Part shown: positions 6,539-13,591 of the stretch, in pieces | Layout: each line of letters starts with the position of its first letter | How positions within the stretch are numbered: position 1 is the stretch's first letter | Assembly (NCBI GenBank): GCA_046723735.1 | Contig: JBKOVB010000039.1 | Location: forward strand, 1 to 13,591 | DNA length: 13,591 bases | Origin: RYN-111 sp046723735 | GTDB lineage: Bacteria; Actinomycetota; Actinomycetes; Mycobacteriales; SCTD01 | Reading direction: 5' to 3' | Translations under genes and position numbers: made by a program | The notes under the pieces: generated by a model | The model's database searches: none | Seen by the model: the letters and a program-made list of their open reading frames with translations, nothing else | What the model was told of the DNA's origin: nothing

Positions 6539-7260
6539 GGGCGCTGGCCACTGCGAGAAGGGTGCTGCGCCAGCTCACCCGCGACCACCGGACCATGGCG
6601 CTGCTGCTGCTCGTGCCCTGCCTGCTGCTCACGCTGCTCAAGTACGTGTTCGAGCAGCAGCCCCTGCTGTTCGACCGCATCGGCGGCCCCCTGCTGGCGC
6701 TGTTCCCCTTCACCACGATGTTCCTGGTCACGTCGGTGGCGATGCTGCGGGAACGCACCAGCGGCACCCTCGAGCGGCTCCTCACCATGCCGGTGGCCAA
6801 GAGCGACCTGCTCCTCGGCTACGCCCTCGCGTTCGGCGCGGTCGCCGTGGTGCAGACCTCGTTGGCCTCCTGGCTCGTGCTGGGGCCGCTGGGGCTTGAC
6901 GTGGCAGCAGCCCCGCCGTACGTGGTCGTCCTCGCGGTGTGCGACGCCCTGCTCGGCATGGCACTGGGGCTGTTCACCTCGGCCTTCGCGCGCTCGGAGT
7001 TCCAGGCGGTCCAGTTCCTGCCGGCGTTCGTCTTCCCGCAGCTGCTGCTGTGCGGGCTGTTCGCAGCGCGCGACACGATGGCCACGCCGCTGCGCTGGGC
7101 GTCGAACGTCTTCCCGCTCACCTACGCCGTCGACGGCATGCAGCGACTCACGGCCGGCGACCCCGACCGCGGGTTCTTCAAGGACCTGGCGATCGTGGCG
7201 GGCGCGTCGGCCGTCGCTCTGGTACTGGGTTCCGCCACGCTCCGCCGCCGCTCGCAATAG
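6535..7260 (+). CDS. ABC-2 type transporter permease
   Basis: A 241-residue integral membrane protein and the partner of the preceding ATPase. The GTG at 6535 is chosen because GGAGG lies seven bases upstream and the start overlaps the ATPase stop. About six hydrophobic segments are visible, for example around residues 22-40, 53-70, 90-117, 124-146, 159-176 and 219-236. The cytoplasmic motif LRERTSGTLERLLTMPV (69-85) is characteristic of ABC-2 permeases of the DrrB/NodJ type and couples to the ATPase. With six helices and a single gene, the working exporter is probably two ATPases and two permeases. Nothing in the sequence shows the exported compound. A PAS-GAF-HD-GYP gene follows after 34 bp on the same strand. 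Confidence 0.92.
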   Translation: MRALATARRVLRQLTRDHRTMALLLLVPCLLLTLLKYVFEQQPLLFDRIGGPLLALFPFTTMFLVTSVAMLRERTSGTLERLLTMPVAKSDLLLGYALAFGAVAVVQTSLASWLVLGPLGLDVAAAPPYVVVLAVCDALLGMALGLFTSAFARSEFQAVQFLPAFVFPQLLLCGLFAARDTMATPLRWASNVFPLTYAVDGMQRLTAGDPDRGFFKDLAIVAGASAVALVLGSATLRRRSQ

Positions 7261-7294
7261 CCTTTGCTGGACGGTGCTGCGGAGAGGACGACCC

Positions 7295-8779
7295 GTGCAC
7301 GTGCCTGGCTTGTTCGAGGCGCTCGTGCAGGCCTGCGTGAACGGGATCGCGGTGGTCGACGTCGGGGGCCGTCTGCGCTTCGCCAACCCGGCCGCACGTG
7401 ACCTGCTGGGCGAGCCCGACCCCGACCGTGAGCCCGTGCTGGAGCTCGTGCACCCCGACGACCGGTGGCGGCTGCGAAACGCCTTTCGCCAGCTGGTAGC
7501 GCGCCCCGACGCCCATCCGCAGATGGACCTGCGACTGCGCGGCCAGGAGGACGACTGGCGCTCGATCGAGGTGCAGGCGGTGAACCTGCTCGACGACCCG
7601 CGCGTCGAAGGGCTGTTCGTCACCCTGCGCCCCCTCCCCGAGCGCGCACCCCTCGAACGGGCGCTGCGCACCCTGGGCGACGTGACCCTGGTCCTCGTCA
7701 GCGCCCGTGACGAGCCGGCACTGCTGCAGCGGATGTGCGACGCCATCGCCGGGACCGGGGACTACCTCCTGGCCTGGGTGGGTATCCGCCAGCACGACGA
7801 GGCACGCACCGTACGTCCGGTCGCCAGCGCCGGTGCCGTCGACTACCTGGACCACGTCCAGGTCTCCTGGGCCGAGGGACCCACGGGTCAGGGGCCGTCG
7901 GGGCGGGCGATCCGCAGCGGCGAGATCCAGGTCGTCGACGACCTCCGTCGCGACGTGGCCTTCCGACCCTGGCGCGAGCAGGCGCTCCAGCGCGGTCTGC
8001 GCACGTCATGCGTGCTCCCGCTGCGCAGCCACGGCGAGGTCATCGGCGTGCTCAACATCTACGCAGGCGAGCCCGGGGCGTTCAACCCGGAGGCCGTCGA
8101 GCTGTTGGAGAAGCTCGCCAGCGCCTTGTCGTACGGCATCGAGCGGCTCCGGGACGCACGGCGGCTCGACCGGAGCCTGGACGCGACCCTCGAGGCCCTC
8201 GCCGCGCTCACGGAGAAGCGCGACGCCTACACCGCCGGGCACATGTTCCGGGTGGGCACGCTCGCCAGCGCCCTCGCCGCCGAGCTCGGGGTCGGGCCCG
8301 AGGAGCGACGCGGCATCCGGATCGCCGCCGACGTGCACGACGTCGGCAAGATCGTGGTGCCCGGCGAGATCCTCACGCGGCCGACGGCCCTCTCGCCGGA
8401 GGAGCTCGCCCTGGTGCGGCTGCACTCGCGGGCCGGCTATGACGTGCTGGCGGGCATCGACTTCCCGTGGCCCGTAGCGACCATGGTCGTGCAGCACCAC
8501 GAGCGACTGGACGGCAGCGGCTACCCGGACGGCCTCGAGGGCGAGCAGATCGTGCTGGGTGCCCGCGTCATCGCGGTGGCCGACACGGTCGAGGCCATGA
8601 CCAACCACCGCCCCTACCGGCCGAGCCTCGGTCTGGATCAGGCGCTGGACACGGTGCGGTCAGGCTCCGGCACGCTGTTCGACCCGGACGTCGTGGACGC
8701 CTGCGTGCACCTGCTCGCCGATGCGGAGTTCTCGTTCGCGCGCAACGACGACGGCCCGTGGATCGGCCCGCCGCGCTGA
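7295..8779 (+). CDS. PAS-GAF-HD-GYP domain protein, probable c-di-GMP phosphodiesterase
   Basis: A 494-residue cytoplasmic signalling protein; GTG 7295 follows GAGGA by six bases. An N-terminal PAS domain (about 5-115; NGIAVVDVGGRLRFANPAA) is followed by a GAF domain (about 125-285) and an HD-GYP domain (about 295-480). The HD-GYP residues are complete: His316 in YTAGHMFRV, the HD pair His348-Asp349 with Lys352 in VHDVGKI, His377, HHE (401-403), GYP (409-411) and Asp430 in VADTVEAM. HD-GYP domains hydrolyse c-di-GMP to pGpG or GMP at a bi- or trinuclear metal site. PAS and GAF are sensor modules for small ligands, redox or light; no chromophore or heme ligand is obvious. There are no membrane segments and no receiver domain. 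It may be cotranscribed with the exporter 34 bp upstream. It is unlikely to be inactive, since the motif set is intact. Confidence 0.92.
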   Translation: MHVPGLFEALVQACVNGIAVVDVGGRLRFANPAARDLLGEPDPDREPVLELVHPDDRWRLRNAFRQLVARPDAHPQMDLRLRGQEDDWRSIEVQAVNLLDDPRVEGLFVTLRPLPERAPLERALRTLGDVTLVLVSARDEPALLQRMCDAIAGTGDYLLAWVGIRQHDEARTVRPVASAGAVDYLDHVQVSWAEGPTGQGPSGRAIRSGEIQVVDDLRRDVAFRPWREQALQRGLRTSCVLPLRSHGEVIGVLNIYAGEPGAFNPEAVELLEKLASALSYGIERLRDARRLDRSLDATLEALAALTEKRDAYTAGHMFRVGTLASALAAELGVGPEERRGIRIAADVHDVGKIVVPGEILTRPTALSPEELALVRLHSRAGYDVLAGIDFPWPVATMVVQHHERLDGSGYPDGLEGEQIVLGARVIAVADTVEAMTNHRPYRPSLGLDQALDTVRSGSGTLFDPDVVDACVHLLADAEFSFARNDDGPWIGPPR

Positions 8780-8802
8780 GCCTGCGCACGCGGGATCAGC
8801 GC
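8773..8802. terminator. Inverted repeat spanning both convergent stop codons
   Basis: GCGCTGA (8773-8779) and TCAGCGC (8796-8802) are perfect 7-base arms around a 16-base loop. Each arm contains the TGA stop of one of the convergent genes, and only 16 bp separate the genes. There is no T-tract, so it may act as a bidirectional, non-canonical terminator or simply be coincidental. Confidence 0.3.
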
Positions 8803-9866
8803 AGCTTCACCTCGGCCACGAGACCGGCGTGGTCGGACGCCCACAGCGGCGGCACGGCCTCGAACGGCGTCGCTCCCACGACCGTCGCGTCCAACGGGCG
8901 GACGCCGTGCGTCAGCACCAGGTCGATACGGGTGCGCAGCCGCGAGACCGGGTTCGTCAGCGTCTCGTTCTGGCAGCACGTCAGGCCGGCGGTGCTCTCC
9001 GTCGCGGCCCACGCGTCGCGGAAGTAGTCCGCGGTCAGCTCGGCGTAGCTGCGGGTCTGGCTGCCGTCGGCGGCGCTGTTGAAGTCGCCCACTGCCACCA
9101 CTGCCCCCGGAGCCTGTACGGCGGCGAGGAACTCCAGGGCCTGGGCCTCTTGGACGGCCGGGAAGTCCTCCGTCTCCAGGTGGGTGTCGGCGAACCGGAA
9201 GTGCCGCCCGCCCAGCGTGCCGTCGACCGTCGCCCAGCCGCGGGAGAACGACAGCGGGCCGATCGGGGTCGCGACGACCACTTGGGCGACGTACGTCCCG
9301 TGCCGCGGGCTGCCCACCTGCAGCCCCGCCCGGGCGGTGTTCACGAGGATGACGTCGCGGTCCTCGAAGCGCACCGTGCAGGCGCCCACCGGGCCGGCGC
9401 ACGGTGCCACCAGGGGCACCGGGCCGATGTCGGCGTTGTCCGACACCGAGGCGACTGCGTAGTGCAGCCCGCGCGCGGCCAGCTGCGCCTGAAGGATCAC
9501 GAGGTAGTCGAGGCTGGGGCCGGTCCCCGGCCCCGTGGTCGTCCACCGCGACACCTCCTGCAGCCCGACCAGGTCGGGCTCCTGCGCCGCCACCTCGTCG
9601 GCCAGCGCTGCGCTGCGCGTCGGGAAGCTTGTGAACAGGGACGTACCGTAGATCCGCGCCACAGCGACGAGCACCTCCGTCGGGGTCGTCGCCGCCAGTG
9701 CCGGCTTGAGGTCGGCGCCGAGGTAGAGGTTGCGCGTCATCACGGTCAGCGGGACGTGCCGGGCGGGCGCCGGCTCGGCCGACGCGGCCGACGGCGCGGC
9801 CAGCGGCAGGGCAACGGCCAGCACGACGGCGGCACGGAGGACGAAACGGGTGGGCAGGCGCGACAT
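8796..9866 (-). CDS. Secreted endonuclease/exonuclease/phosphatase family hydrolase
   Basis: A 356-residue protein with a signal peptide (basic start MSRLPTR, hydrophobic core about 8-24, cleavage likely after ASA near residue 30). The EEP fold (DNase I, inositol phosphatase and sphingomyelinase relatives) is recognised from Asn46 in VMTRNLYLGADL, Glu104 in LVGLQEVS (metal ligand), Asp227-His229 in FADTHLET, Asp261-Asn263 in VGDFNS, RIDLVL (313-318) and the terminal Ser344-Asp345-His346 of the SDH motif. The full catalytic set is present, so it should be an active extracellular phosphodiesterase or phosphomonoesterase. Whether it cuts nucleic acid, phospholipid or another phosphate ester cannot be read from the sequence. 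Start ATG 9866 has only a weak GGGGC upstream. It is divergent, across 118 bp, from the exported nitrilase-like gene. Confidence 0.88.
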   Translation of the reverse strand: MSRLPTRFVLRAAVVLAVALPLAAPSAASAEPAPARHVPLTVMTRNLYLGADLKPALAATTPTEVLVAVARIYGTSLFTSFPTRSAALADEVAAQEPDLVGLQEVSRWTTTGPGTGPSLDYLVILQAQLAARGLHYAVASVSDNADIGPVPLVAPCAGPVGACTVRFEDRDVILVNTARAGLQVGSPRHGTYVAQVVVATPIGPLSFSRGWATVDGTLGGRHFRFADTHLETEDFPAVQEAQALEFLAAVQAPGAVVAVGDFNSAADGSQTRSYAELTADYFRDAWAATESTAGLTCCQNETLTNPVSRLRTRIDLVLTHGVRPLDATVVGATPFEAVPPLWASDHAGLVAEVKLR

Positions 9867-9984
9867 GCCCCGACCGTCTGCCCCGTCGTGCGGGTGATCA
9901 ATGGCCCGGAAGGATTGGTGACCCTGTGCGCCGACTCGTCACCGTCCGTGCAGGTGCCGGGCCGCCGACGTCGAACCAGGCCAG

Positions 9985-11442
9985 GTGCCCAAGCTCCGTC
10001 TCGCCGTGGTCGCCTTGCTTCTGCTCTCTGCGGTACCGGGTCGAGCGGCCGTCACGACCGCGCCGGGGTGCGCGGCGCTGCGGCCGCACCGCTGGGCGCC
10101 TGCCTCCGGCGTCACCAACCCGCGCGGCGACCTGCGGGTCTTTGCCATCCAGTACAAGCAGGACGTCCGCAACGTCGAGACCTACCAGTCGTTCCGGACG
10201 GCGATGGACTGCCTGGTGCGTGACTTCGTCCTGCCGCACCGCGTGCCGAACCGGCCCACGCTCGTCGTCTTCAACGAGGACATCGGGCTGATGACGCTGG
10301 CCACCGGCGCGCGGGGTGCCGCCGTCCGGCAGCAGGCCGCCACCCCGCTGCGCGCCCCGGTGGGCGACCAGGTGCCGGCGGGCGCCCTGGCGGCGCTCGG
10401 GACGCTGAACGCGGCCTACGCCCCGCAGGTCGCGGCGTACCAGGCGTTGTTCGGCCCCGTCGACCCTCGCAAGCAGGTGCTGCTCGGGGCCACGGACACG
10501 TTCGTCCGCACGTTCATGATGACCTTCAGCGACCTCGCGAAGCGGTACGGCGTGTACGTGGTCGCGAGCAACAACATGGCCACCTACCGGGAGAGCCACG
10601 ATCCCGCGGAGGTGGCGCTGTTCGGCGACCCCGAGGTGCGCGACGGCCGCGCCTTCGTCGCCACGAGCGGGCGGGTCGTGAACGCGACGTACCTCTGGGG
10701 CCCGAAGGACGTGCACCGCAGCACCCCCGCCGGCACGACCAACCTGCTGTTCCGCAACGAGAAGGTGCCGCTCACCGAGTCGGAGAAGACCCTGCTGGCC
10801 CTCGACGAGGGGCCGGCGAGCGGCCCGGCCGGGGTCGCGAACGCCCGCGGCTGGGTCGTCGCGGGGCACCGCCTCGGCTTCGGAACCAGCCTGCCGGCGT
10901 TCGCGTGGGGCTACCCGTTCGGCAAGCGCCCCAAGGGGTTCCGGCCCTGCGACGGGGACCTGCGCGTCACCTACGCCTCGTGCATGGACGCCCAGGGCGT
11001 GGACGTCCTGGTCCAGGCCGAGGCCAACAACGGCCGTTGGGCCGGCAACGGCGGCAACGGCTACTGGCAGCCGCTGGAGTGGATGCAGTCGGCGTGGCGG
11101 TCGGTGGCCGACCCGACCCTACGGATCCGGTACGCCGTCAACCCCTTCATGGTCGGCAACCTGCTCGACATGCCCTTCGACGGCCAGACCGCGATCCTCG
11201 CCCGGGGCGCCCGCGCACGACCCACGACCTACGTGGGCAACTCCCTTCCCGAGCGTCTGGAGTCGGGGCCCAAGCCGGAGTTCCTCCGGCTCGTCCCCTG
11301 GGTCGTGCCGGACGGGCCGCGCGCCGGTCTCGAGGCGACCAGCGCGAAGCTCGCGCCCGGCTCCGGGGACGCGCTGGAGAACGACTACCTGCAGACGGCG
11401 CTCTACGCCGACCTCCTCCCTGCGGCACGGGAGTCGCGGTAG
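9985..11442 (+). CDS. Exported nitrilase/carbon-nitrogen hydrolase-like protein
   Basis: A 485-residue protein beginning at GTG 9985, the only usable start after the in-frame stop at 9919-9921; the ribosome site is weak. A signal peptide is clear (MPKLRLAVVALLLLSAVPGRAA, cleavage near residue 22), so it works outside the membrane, unlike most bacterial nitrilases. Nitrilase-fold landmarks are Glu98 in TLVVFNEDIGL, Lys260 in LLFRNEKVPLTESE and VDVLVQAEANN (339-349). The nucleophile is ambiguous: Cys322 lies 16 residues before the Gly of the downstream strand, as in classical nitrilases, whereas Cys333 ends a strand-like LRVTYASCMD segment. The protein is about 200 residues longer than a minimal nitrilase domain, with added sequence between the Glu and Lys regions. 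Family members hydrolyse nitriles or amides or transfer acyl groups; the substrate here is unknown, and loss of activity is possible. Confidence 0.78.
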   Translation: MPKLRLAVVALLLLSAVPGRAAVTTAPGCAALRPHRWAPASGVTNPRGDLRVFAIQYKQDVRNVETYQSFRTAMDCLVRDFVLPHRVPNRPTLVVFNEDIGLMTLATGARGAAVRQQAATPLRAPVGDQVPAGALAALGTLNAAYAPQVAAYQALFGPVDPRKQVLLGATDTFVRTFMMTFSDLAKRYGVYVVASNNMATYRESHDPAEVALFGDPEVRDGRAFVATSGRVVNATYLWGPKDVHRSTPAGTTNLLFRNEKVPLTESEKTLLALDEGPASGPAGVANARGWVVAGHRLGFGTSLPAFAWGYPFGKRPKGFRPCDGDLRVTYASCMDAQGVDVLVQAEANNGRWAGNGGNGYWQPLEWMQSAWRSVADPTLRIRYAVNPFMVGNLLDMPFDGQTAILARGARARPTTYVGNSLPERLESGPKPEFLRLVPWVVPDGPRAGLEATSAKLAPGSGDALENDYLQTALYADLLPAARESR

Positions 11443-11502
11443 GCCGCGAGAGGCCGAGCCCCGACGGGGCGTCGTGCGACTCCCGTTGCGGCCGTGAGCC
11501 GC
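11427..11502. terminator. Cluster of nested inverted repeats between convergent genes, probable bidirectional terminator
   Basis: A perfect 11-base inverted repeat (ACGGGAGTCGC at 11427-11437, GCGACTCCCGT at 11476-11486) encloses a smaller hairpin, GCCCC-gac-GGGGC (11458-11470). It is followed by GCGGC-cgtga-GCCGC (11488-11502). The left arm overlaps the last codons of the nitrilase-like gene, and the right end abuts the aldehyde dehydrogenase stop at 11504. No U-tract is present on either strand, as is common in GC-rich actinobacteria. Confidence 0.45.
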
Positions 11503-11503
11503 G

Positions 11504-12814
11504 TCAGGGCACGGCGACCCCGGTGAGCACCAGGACCTTCTCCTCGGTGAGGTCGTGCATCGCCGAGCGCACGCCCTCGCGACCCGTCCCGGACGCCTTC
11601 GTGCCGCCGTACGGCATCTGGTCGGCCCGGTAGCTGGGCACGTCGTTGACGACGACTCCGCCGACCTCGAGCTCGCGCGCGGCCCGGAAGGCCGTCTCGA
11701 GGCTGCGGGTGAACACGCCGGCCTGCAGCCCGAAGCGACTGTCGTTGACGAGCCGGAAGGCTTCGTCGACGCCGTCGACCGGCTGCAGCACGAGCACCGG
11801 CCCGAACACCTCCTCGTCGAGCACCTTGGCCCCGGCGGGCACGTCCTCGAGCACCGTCGGGAGGTAGGTGCGGCCGTCGCGCTCCCCGCCGCAGAGCGCC
11901 TTCGCGCCACCAGCGACCGCCTCGTCCACCCAGGAGGCGACGCGGACAGCGGCCTCGTCGTTGACCAGCGGGCCGACGTCGTCTGCGACCGAGAGCGCCT
12001 GGACCTGCGAGAGGAGCGCGTCGCGGAAGGCTGAGTGCACCGACCGGTCGACGTACACCCGCTGGACCGAGATGCAGGACTGGCCGCCTTGGTACATCCC
12101 GAACGTCGCGGTCCGCTGCGCCGCCCAGGCGAGGTCCGGCACGTCGTCGCACACCACCACGGCCGCGTTGCCACCGAGCTCGAGCACCACGTGCTTGCGC
12201 GGCACCGCGTCGCGGATGCCCCAGCCCACGGGGACGGAGCCGGTGAACGACACCACGGGCAGCCGTGGGTCGCGCACGAGCTGCTGCGTCGTCTCGTTGT
12301 CGACGGGCAGCACCGCCCACGACCCGGCGGGCAGGTCGGTCTCCGCGAGCAGCTCAGCCAGCAGCAGGGCGGTGCGTGGGGCGGCCGGCGCCGGCTTCAC
12401 CAGGATCGGTGCGCCGACCGCGAGCGCGGGGGCCACCTTGTGGGCCACGAGGTTGAGCGGGAAGTTGAACGGTGAGATCCCGAGCACCGGGCCGCGCGGC
12501 ACCCGGCTGACCAAGGCGAGGCGCCCTGCCGCGGCCGGGTCGGTGTCGAGCCGCTGGAGCTCCCCCGACCAGCGCCGCGCCTCCTCGGCCCCGAAGCGGA
12601 AGGTGCTCACCGCCCGGGTCACCTCGACGGCCGCCCACCGGTCGGGTTTGCCGGTCTCCTCGGTGATGAGGGCCCTCACTTCGGGCTCCCGCTCGGCGAG
12701 GCGCCGTGACACGTGGTCGAGGGCCGCCGCGCGCACGTGCGCCGGGGTGGCGGCCAGCTCTCGCCGTACGGCGTCCGCAGCCGCAACCGCCGCCTCGACC
12801 TCTACCGGAGTCAT
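11504..12814 (-). CDS. NAD(P)+-dependent aldehyde dehydrogenase
   Basis: A 436-residue aldehyde dehydrogenase that oxidises an aldehyde to its acid. The expected landmarks are ISPFNFPLNLVAHKVAPAL (113-131, with Asn116), the cofactor lysine Lys140 in ILVKPAPAAP, FTGSVPVG (190-197), general base Glu212 in LELGGNA, nucleophile Cys247 in GGQSCISVQRVYV and EEVFGPVLVL (334-343). The protein is 20-60 residues shorter than most family members, mainly at the N-terminus, but the catalytic core is complete. Start ATG 12814 has AGGGGA upstream. The GQSCISVQRV form is seen in the lactaldehyde/glyceraldehyde-3-phosphate-type branch, but the substrate cannot be set from sequence. It is divergent, across 59 bp, from a YhhN-family gene, whose relatives release fatty aldehyde; this makes a lipid aldehyde a reasonable guess. 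Confidence 0.93.
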   Translation of the reverse strand: MTPVEVEAAVAAADAVRRELAATPAHVRAAALDHVSRRLAEREPEVRALITEETGKPDRWAAVEVTRAVSTFRFGAEEARRWSGELQRLDTDPAAAGRLALVSRVPRGPVLGISPFNFPLNLVAHKVAPALAVGAPILVKPAPAAPRTALLLAELLAETDLPAGSWAVLPVDNETTQQLVRDPRLPVVSFTGSVPVGWGIRDAVPRKHVVLELGGNAAVVVCDDVPDLAWAAQRTATFGMYQGGQSCISVQRVYVDRSVHSAFRDALLSQVQALSVADDVGPLVNDEAAVRVASWVDEAVAGGAKALCGGERDGRTYLPTVLEDVPAGAKVLDEEVFGPVLVLQPVDGVDEAFRLVNDSRFGLQAGVFTRSLETAFRAARELEVGGVVVNDVPSYRADQMPYGGTKASGTGREGVRSAMHDLTEEKVLVLTGVAVP

Positions 12815-12873
12815 CGTCGTCCCCTAACGTGATCGTCGACCGTCGAAGAGTCTGCCCCGACCAGGAGCGCTCC

Positions 12874-13470
12874 ATGGCCAAGCGCAACACCCTCGCCTTC
12901 GTAGCCCTCGCCGCCGCCGACACCGTGCTCGCCGCGGCGGGCAAGGAGAAGGCCCGCCGCGTCACCAAGCCGCTGCTGATGCCGACCCTGGCCCTCGGCC
13001 GGAGCCGGCCGACGCAGCGCGCGCTCGTGCTCGGCGGCCTCGGCGACGTGGCCTTGCTGGGCGAAGGCGGGGCGGCCTTCACGGCGGGGCTGGGGAGCTT
13101 CCTCGCGGGGCACCTCGCCTGGATGGCGGCGCTGCGCCAGCGGGTCGGCGGCGGGTGGCTGCGGGAGCGCCCGTGGGCGGCGGCGCCGTACGTTGCCGCG
13201 TTCGTCGGCCTCAACGCCTACCTGTGGCCGCGCACCGGCAAGGACCGCCTGCCCGTCCTGCTGTACTCCACAGCGCTGCTCGGGACCGCGCTCACCGCCC
13301 TCGACAGCGGTGAGGCACGTACGGCGGCAGGTGGCGCCCTCTTCCTCACCAGCGACGCGCTGCTGGCCCTCGAGCGGTTCGCCGGCGTGCAGCTCCCCGG
13401 CCACGAGGGCCTGGTGATGGCGACCTACACGAGCGCCCAGGGCCTGCTCGCCGCCGAGGACGAGGGCTGA
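12874..13470 (+). CDS. YhhN family membrane protein (lysoplasmalogenase-like)
   Basis: A 198-residue polytopic membrane protein starting at ATG 12874, six bases after AGGAG; the much longer upstream frame is antisense to the aldehyde dehydrogenase. YhhN proteins (TMEM86 relatives) hydrolyse the vinyl-ether bond of lysoplasmalogens to give a fatty aldehyde and a glycerophospho compound; only a few have been tested. Family positions visible are KPLLMP (32-37), GLGDVALL (55-62, Asp58), FLAGHLAWM (76-84, His80) and LTSDALLALERF (158-169, Asp161), which are the polar residues buried among the helices in this family. Six to eight hydrophobic segments are present. The gene's stop is 3 bp from that of the convergent partial gene at the right edge. 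Plasmalogens are uncommon in aerobic actinobacteria, so another ether lipid may be the real substrate. Confidence 0.82.
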   Translation: MAKRNTLAFVALAAADTVLAAAGKEKARRVTKPLLMPTLALGRSRPTQRALVLGGLGDVALLGEGGAAFTAGLGSFLAGHLAWMAALRQRVGGGWLRERPWAAAPYVAAFVGLNAYLWPRTGKDRLPVLLYSTALLGTALTALDSGEARTAAGGALFLTSDALLALERFAGVQLPGHEGLVMATYTSAQGLLAAEDEG

Positions 13471-13473
13471 GCG

Positions 13474-13591
13474 TCACCGCCTCCTGCGGCGCACGGCGAG
13501 CAGCCCGGCGCCGGTGAGGGCGAGCACCCCGGCCGCCGCGCCGGGTACGCGGGCGGTGCGGCCGCACGCGGCGTGGCGCGCGTTCCAGGCC
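13474..13591 (-). CDS. C-terminal membrane anchor of an unidentified protein, 5' part beyond window edge
   Basis: Reading the minus strand from 13590, 38 codons end in TGA at 13474-13476. The residues comprise a hydrophobic helix (GAAAGVLALTGAGLLA) followed by a run VRRRRR and the stop. This is the standard C-terminal tail of a cell-surface or tail-anchored membrane protein, where the arginines stay in the cytoplasm. No LPxTG-type sortase motif is in the visible part. The stop lies 3 bp from the convergent YhhN stop, a natural gene boundary. The rest of the protein is outside the window and the family cannot be named. Confidence 0.5.
   Translation of the reverse strand, partial: AWNARHAACGRTARVPGAAAGVLALTGAGLLAVRRRRR

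Noticed and set aside
6214..7746. Minus-strand 510-codon open frame across the ABC permease and PAS region
   Set aside because: Ser/Arg/Gln-rich shadow typical of GC-rich DNA, opposing two well-supported plus-strand genes.
8721..10223. Plus-strand 500-codon open frame opposite the EEP hydrolase
   Set aside because: It overlaps two real genes and has no family signature, whereas the minus-strand EEP protein has signal peptide and catalytic residues.
9898..10869. Minus-strand 323-codon open frame opposite the nitrilase-like gene
   Set aside because: It has shadow composition and runs through the divergent promoter gap; the plus-strand protein has a signal peptide and family motifs.
1..13591. 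Mobile element, CRISPR array, tRNA, rRNA or defence genes
   Set aside because: No transposase or integrase motifs, no regularly spaced repeats, no recognisable tRNA or rRNA sequence and no defence-type domains were seen on either strand.

Overview
This is a very GC-rich, densely packed chromosomal window with GTG starts and short intergenic gaps, typical of Actinomycetota. Two near-palindromes of the KstR operator type (TnnAACnnGTTnnA), next to a FadE26/FadE27-like acyl-CoA dehydrogenase pair, point to a sterol-degrading actinobacterium such as a Nocardioides or Rhodococcus relative; that placement is an inference. I see no rRNA, tRNA, CRISPR array, transposase or phage gene. No stretch longer than about 170 bases lacks a gene.

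Layout, left to right. The 3' end of a ureohydrolase gene (HutG/agmatinase type) runs in from the left edge and converges on a secreted CotA-like multicopper oxidase. The oxidase gene is visibly less GC-rich than the rest, and its upstream region carries several short repeats. Three minus-strand genes follow: a FadE27-like and a FadE26-like subunit, 4 bp apart, and an acetoacetate-decarboxylase-family protein. One KstR-like box lies immediately upstream of the FadE pair and another immediately upstream of the decarboxylase-family gene. I read these three genes as a steroid side-chain catabolism unit.

Divergent from that unit are an ABC exporter (ATPase and ABC-2 permease, 4-bp overlap) and, 34 bp downstream, a PAS-GAF-HD-GYP protein that probably hydrolyses c-di-GMP. 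Next come two divergently transcribed secreted proteins, an endonuclease/exonuclease/phosphatase-fold hydrolase and an unusual exported nitrilase-like protein. The nitrilase gene converges on an aldehyde dehydrogenase gene through a cluster of inverted repeats. The aldehyde dehydrogenase is divergent from a YhhN-family (lysoplasmalogenase-like) membrane protein. That pairing is suggestive because lysoplasmalogenase releases a fatty aldehyde. The right edge holds only the C-terminal membrane anchor of a further minus-strand protein.

The most rewarding leads are the KstR-like boxes and the decarboxylase-family gene they appear to bring into the sterol regulon, the exported nitrilase homologue, and the YhhN/aldehyde dehydrogenase pair. 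Nothing here is plainly a new defence or mobile system.
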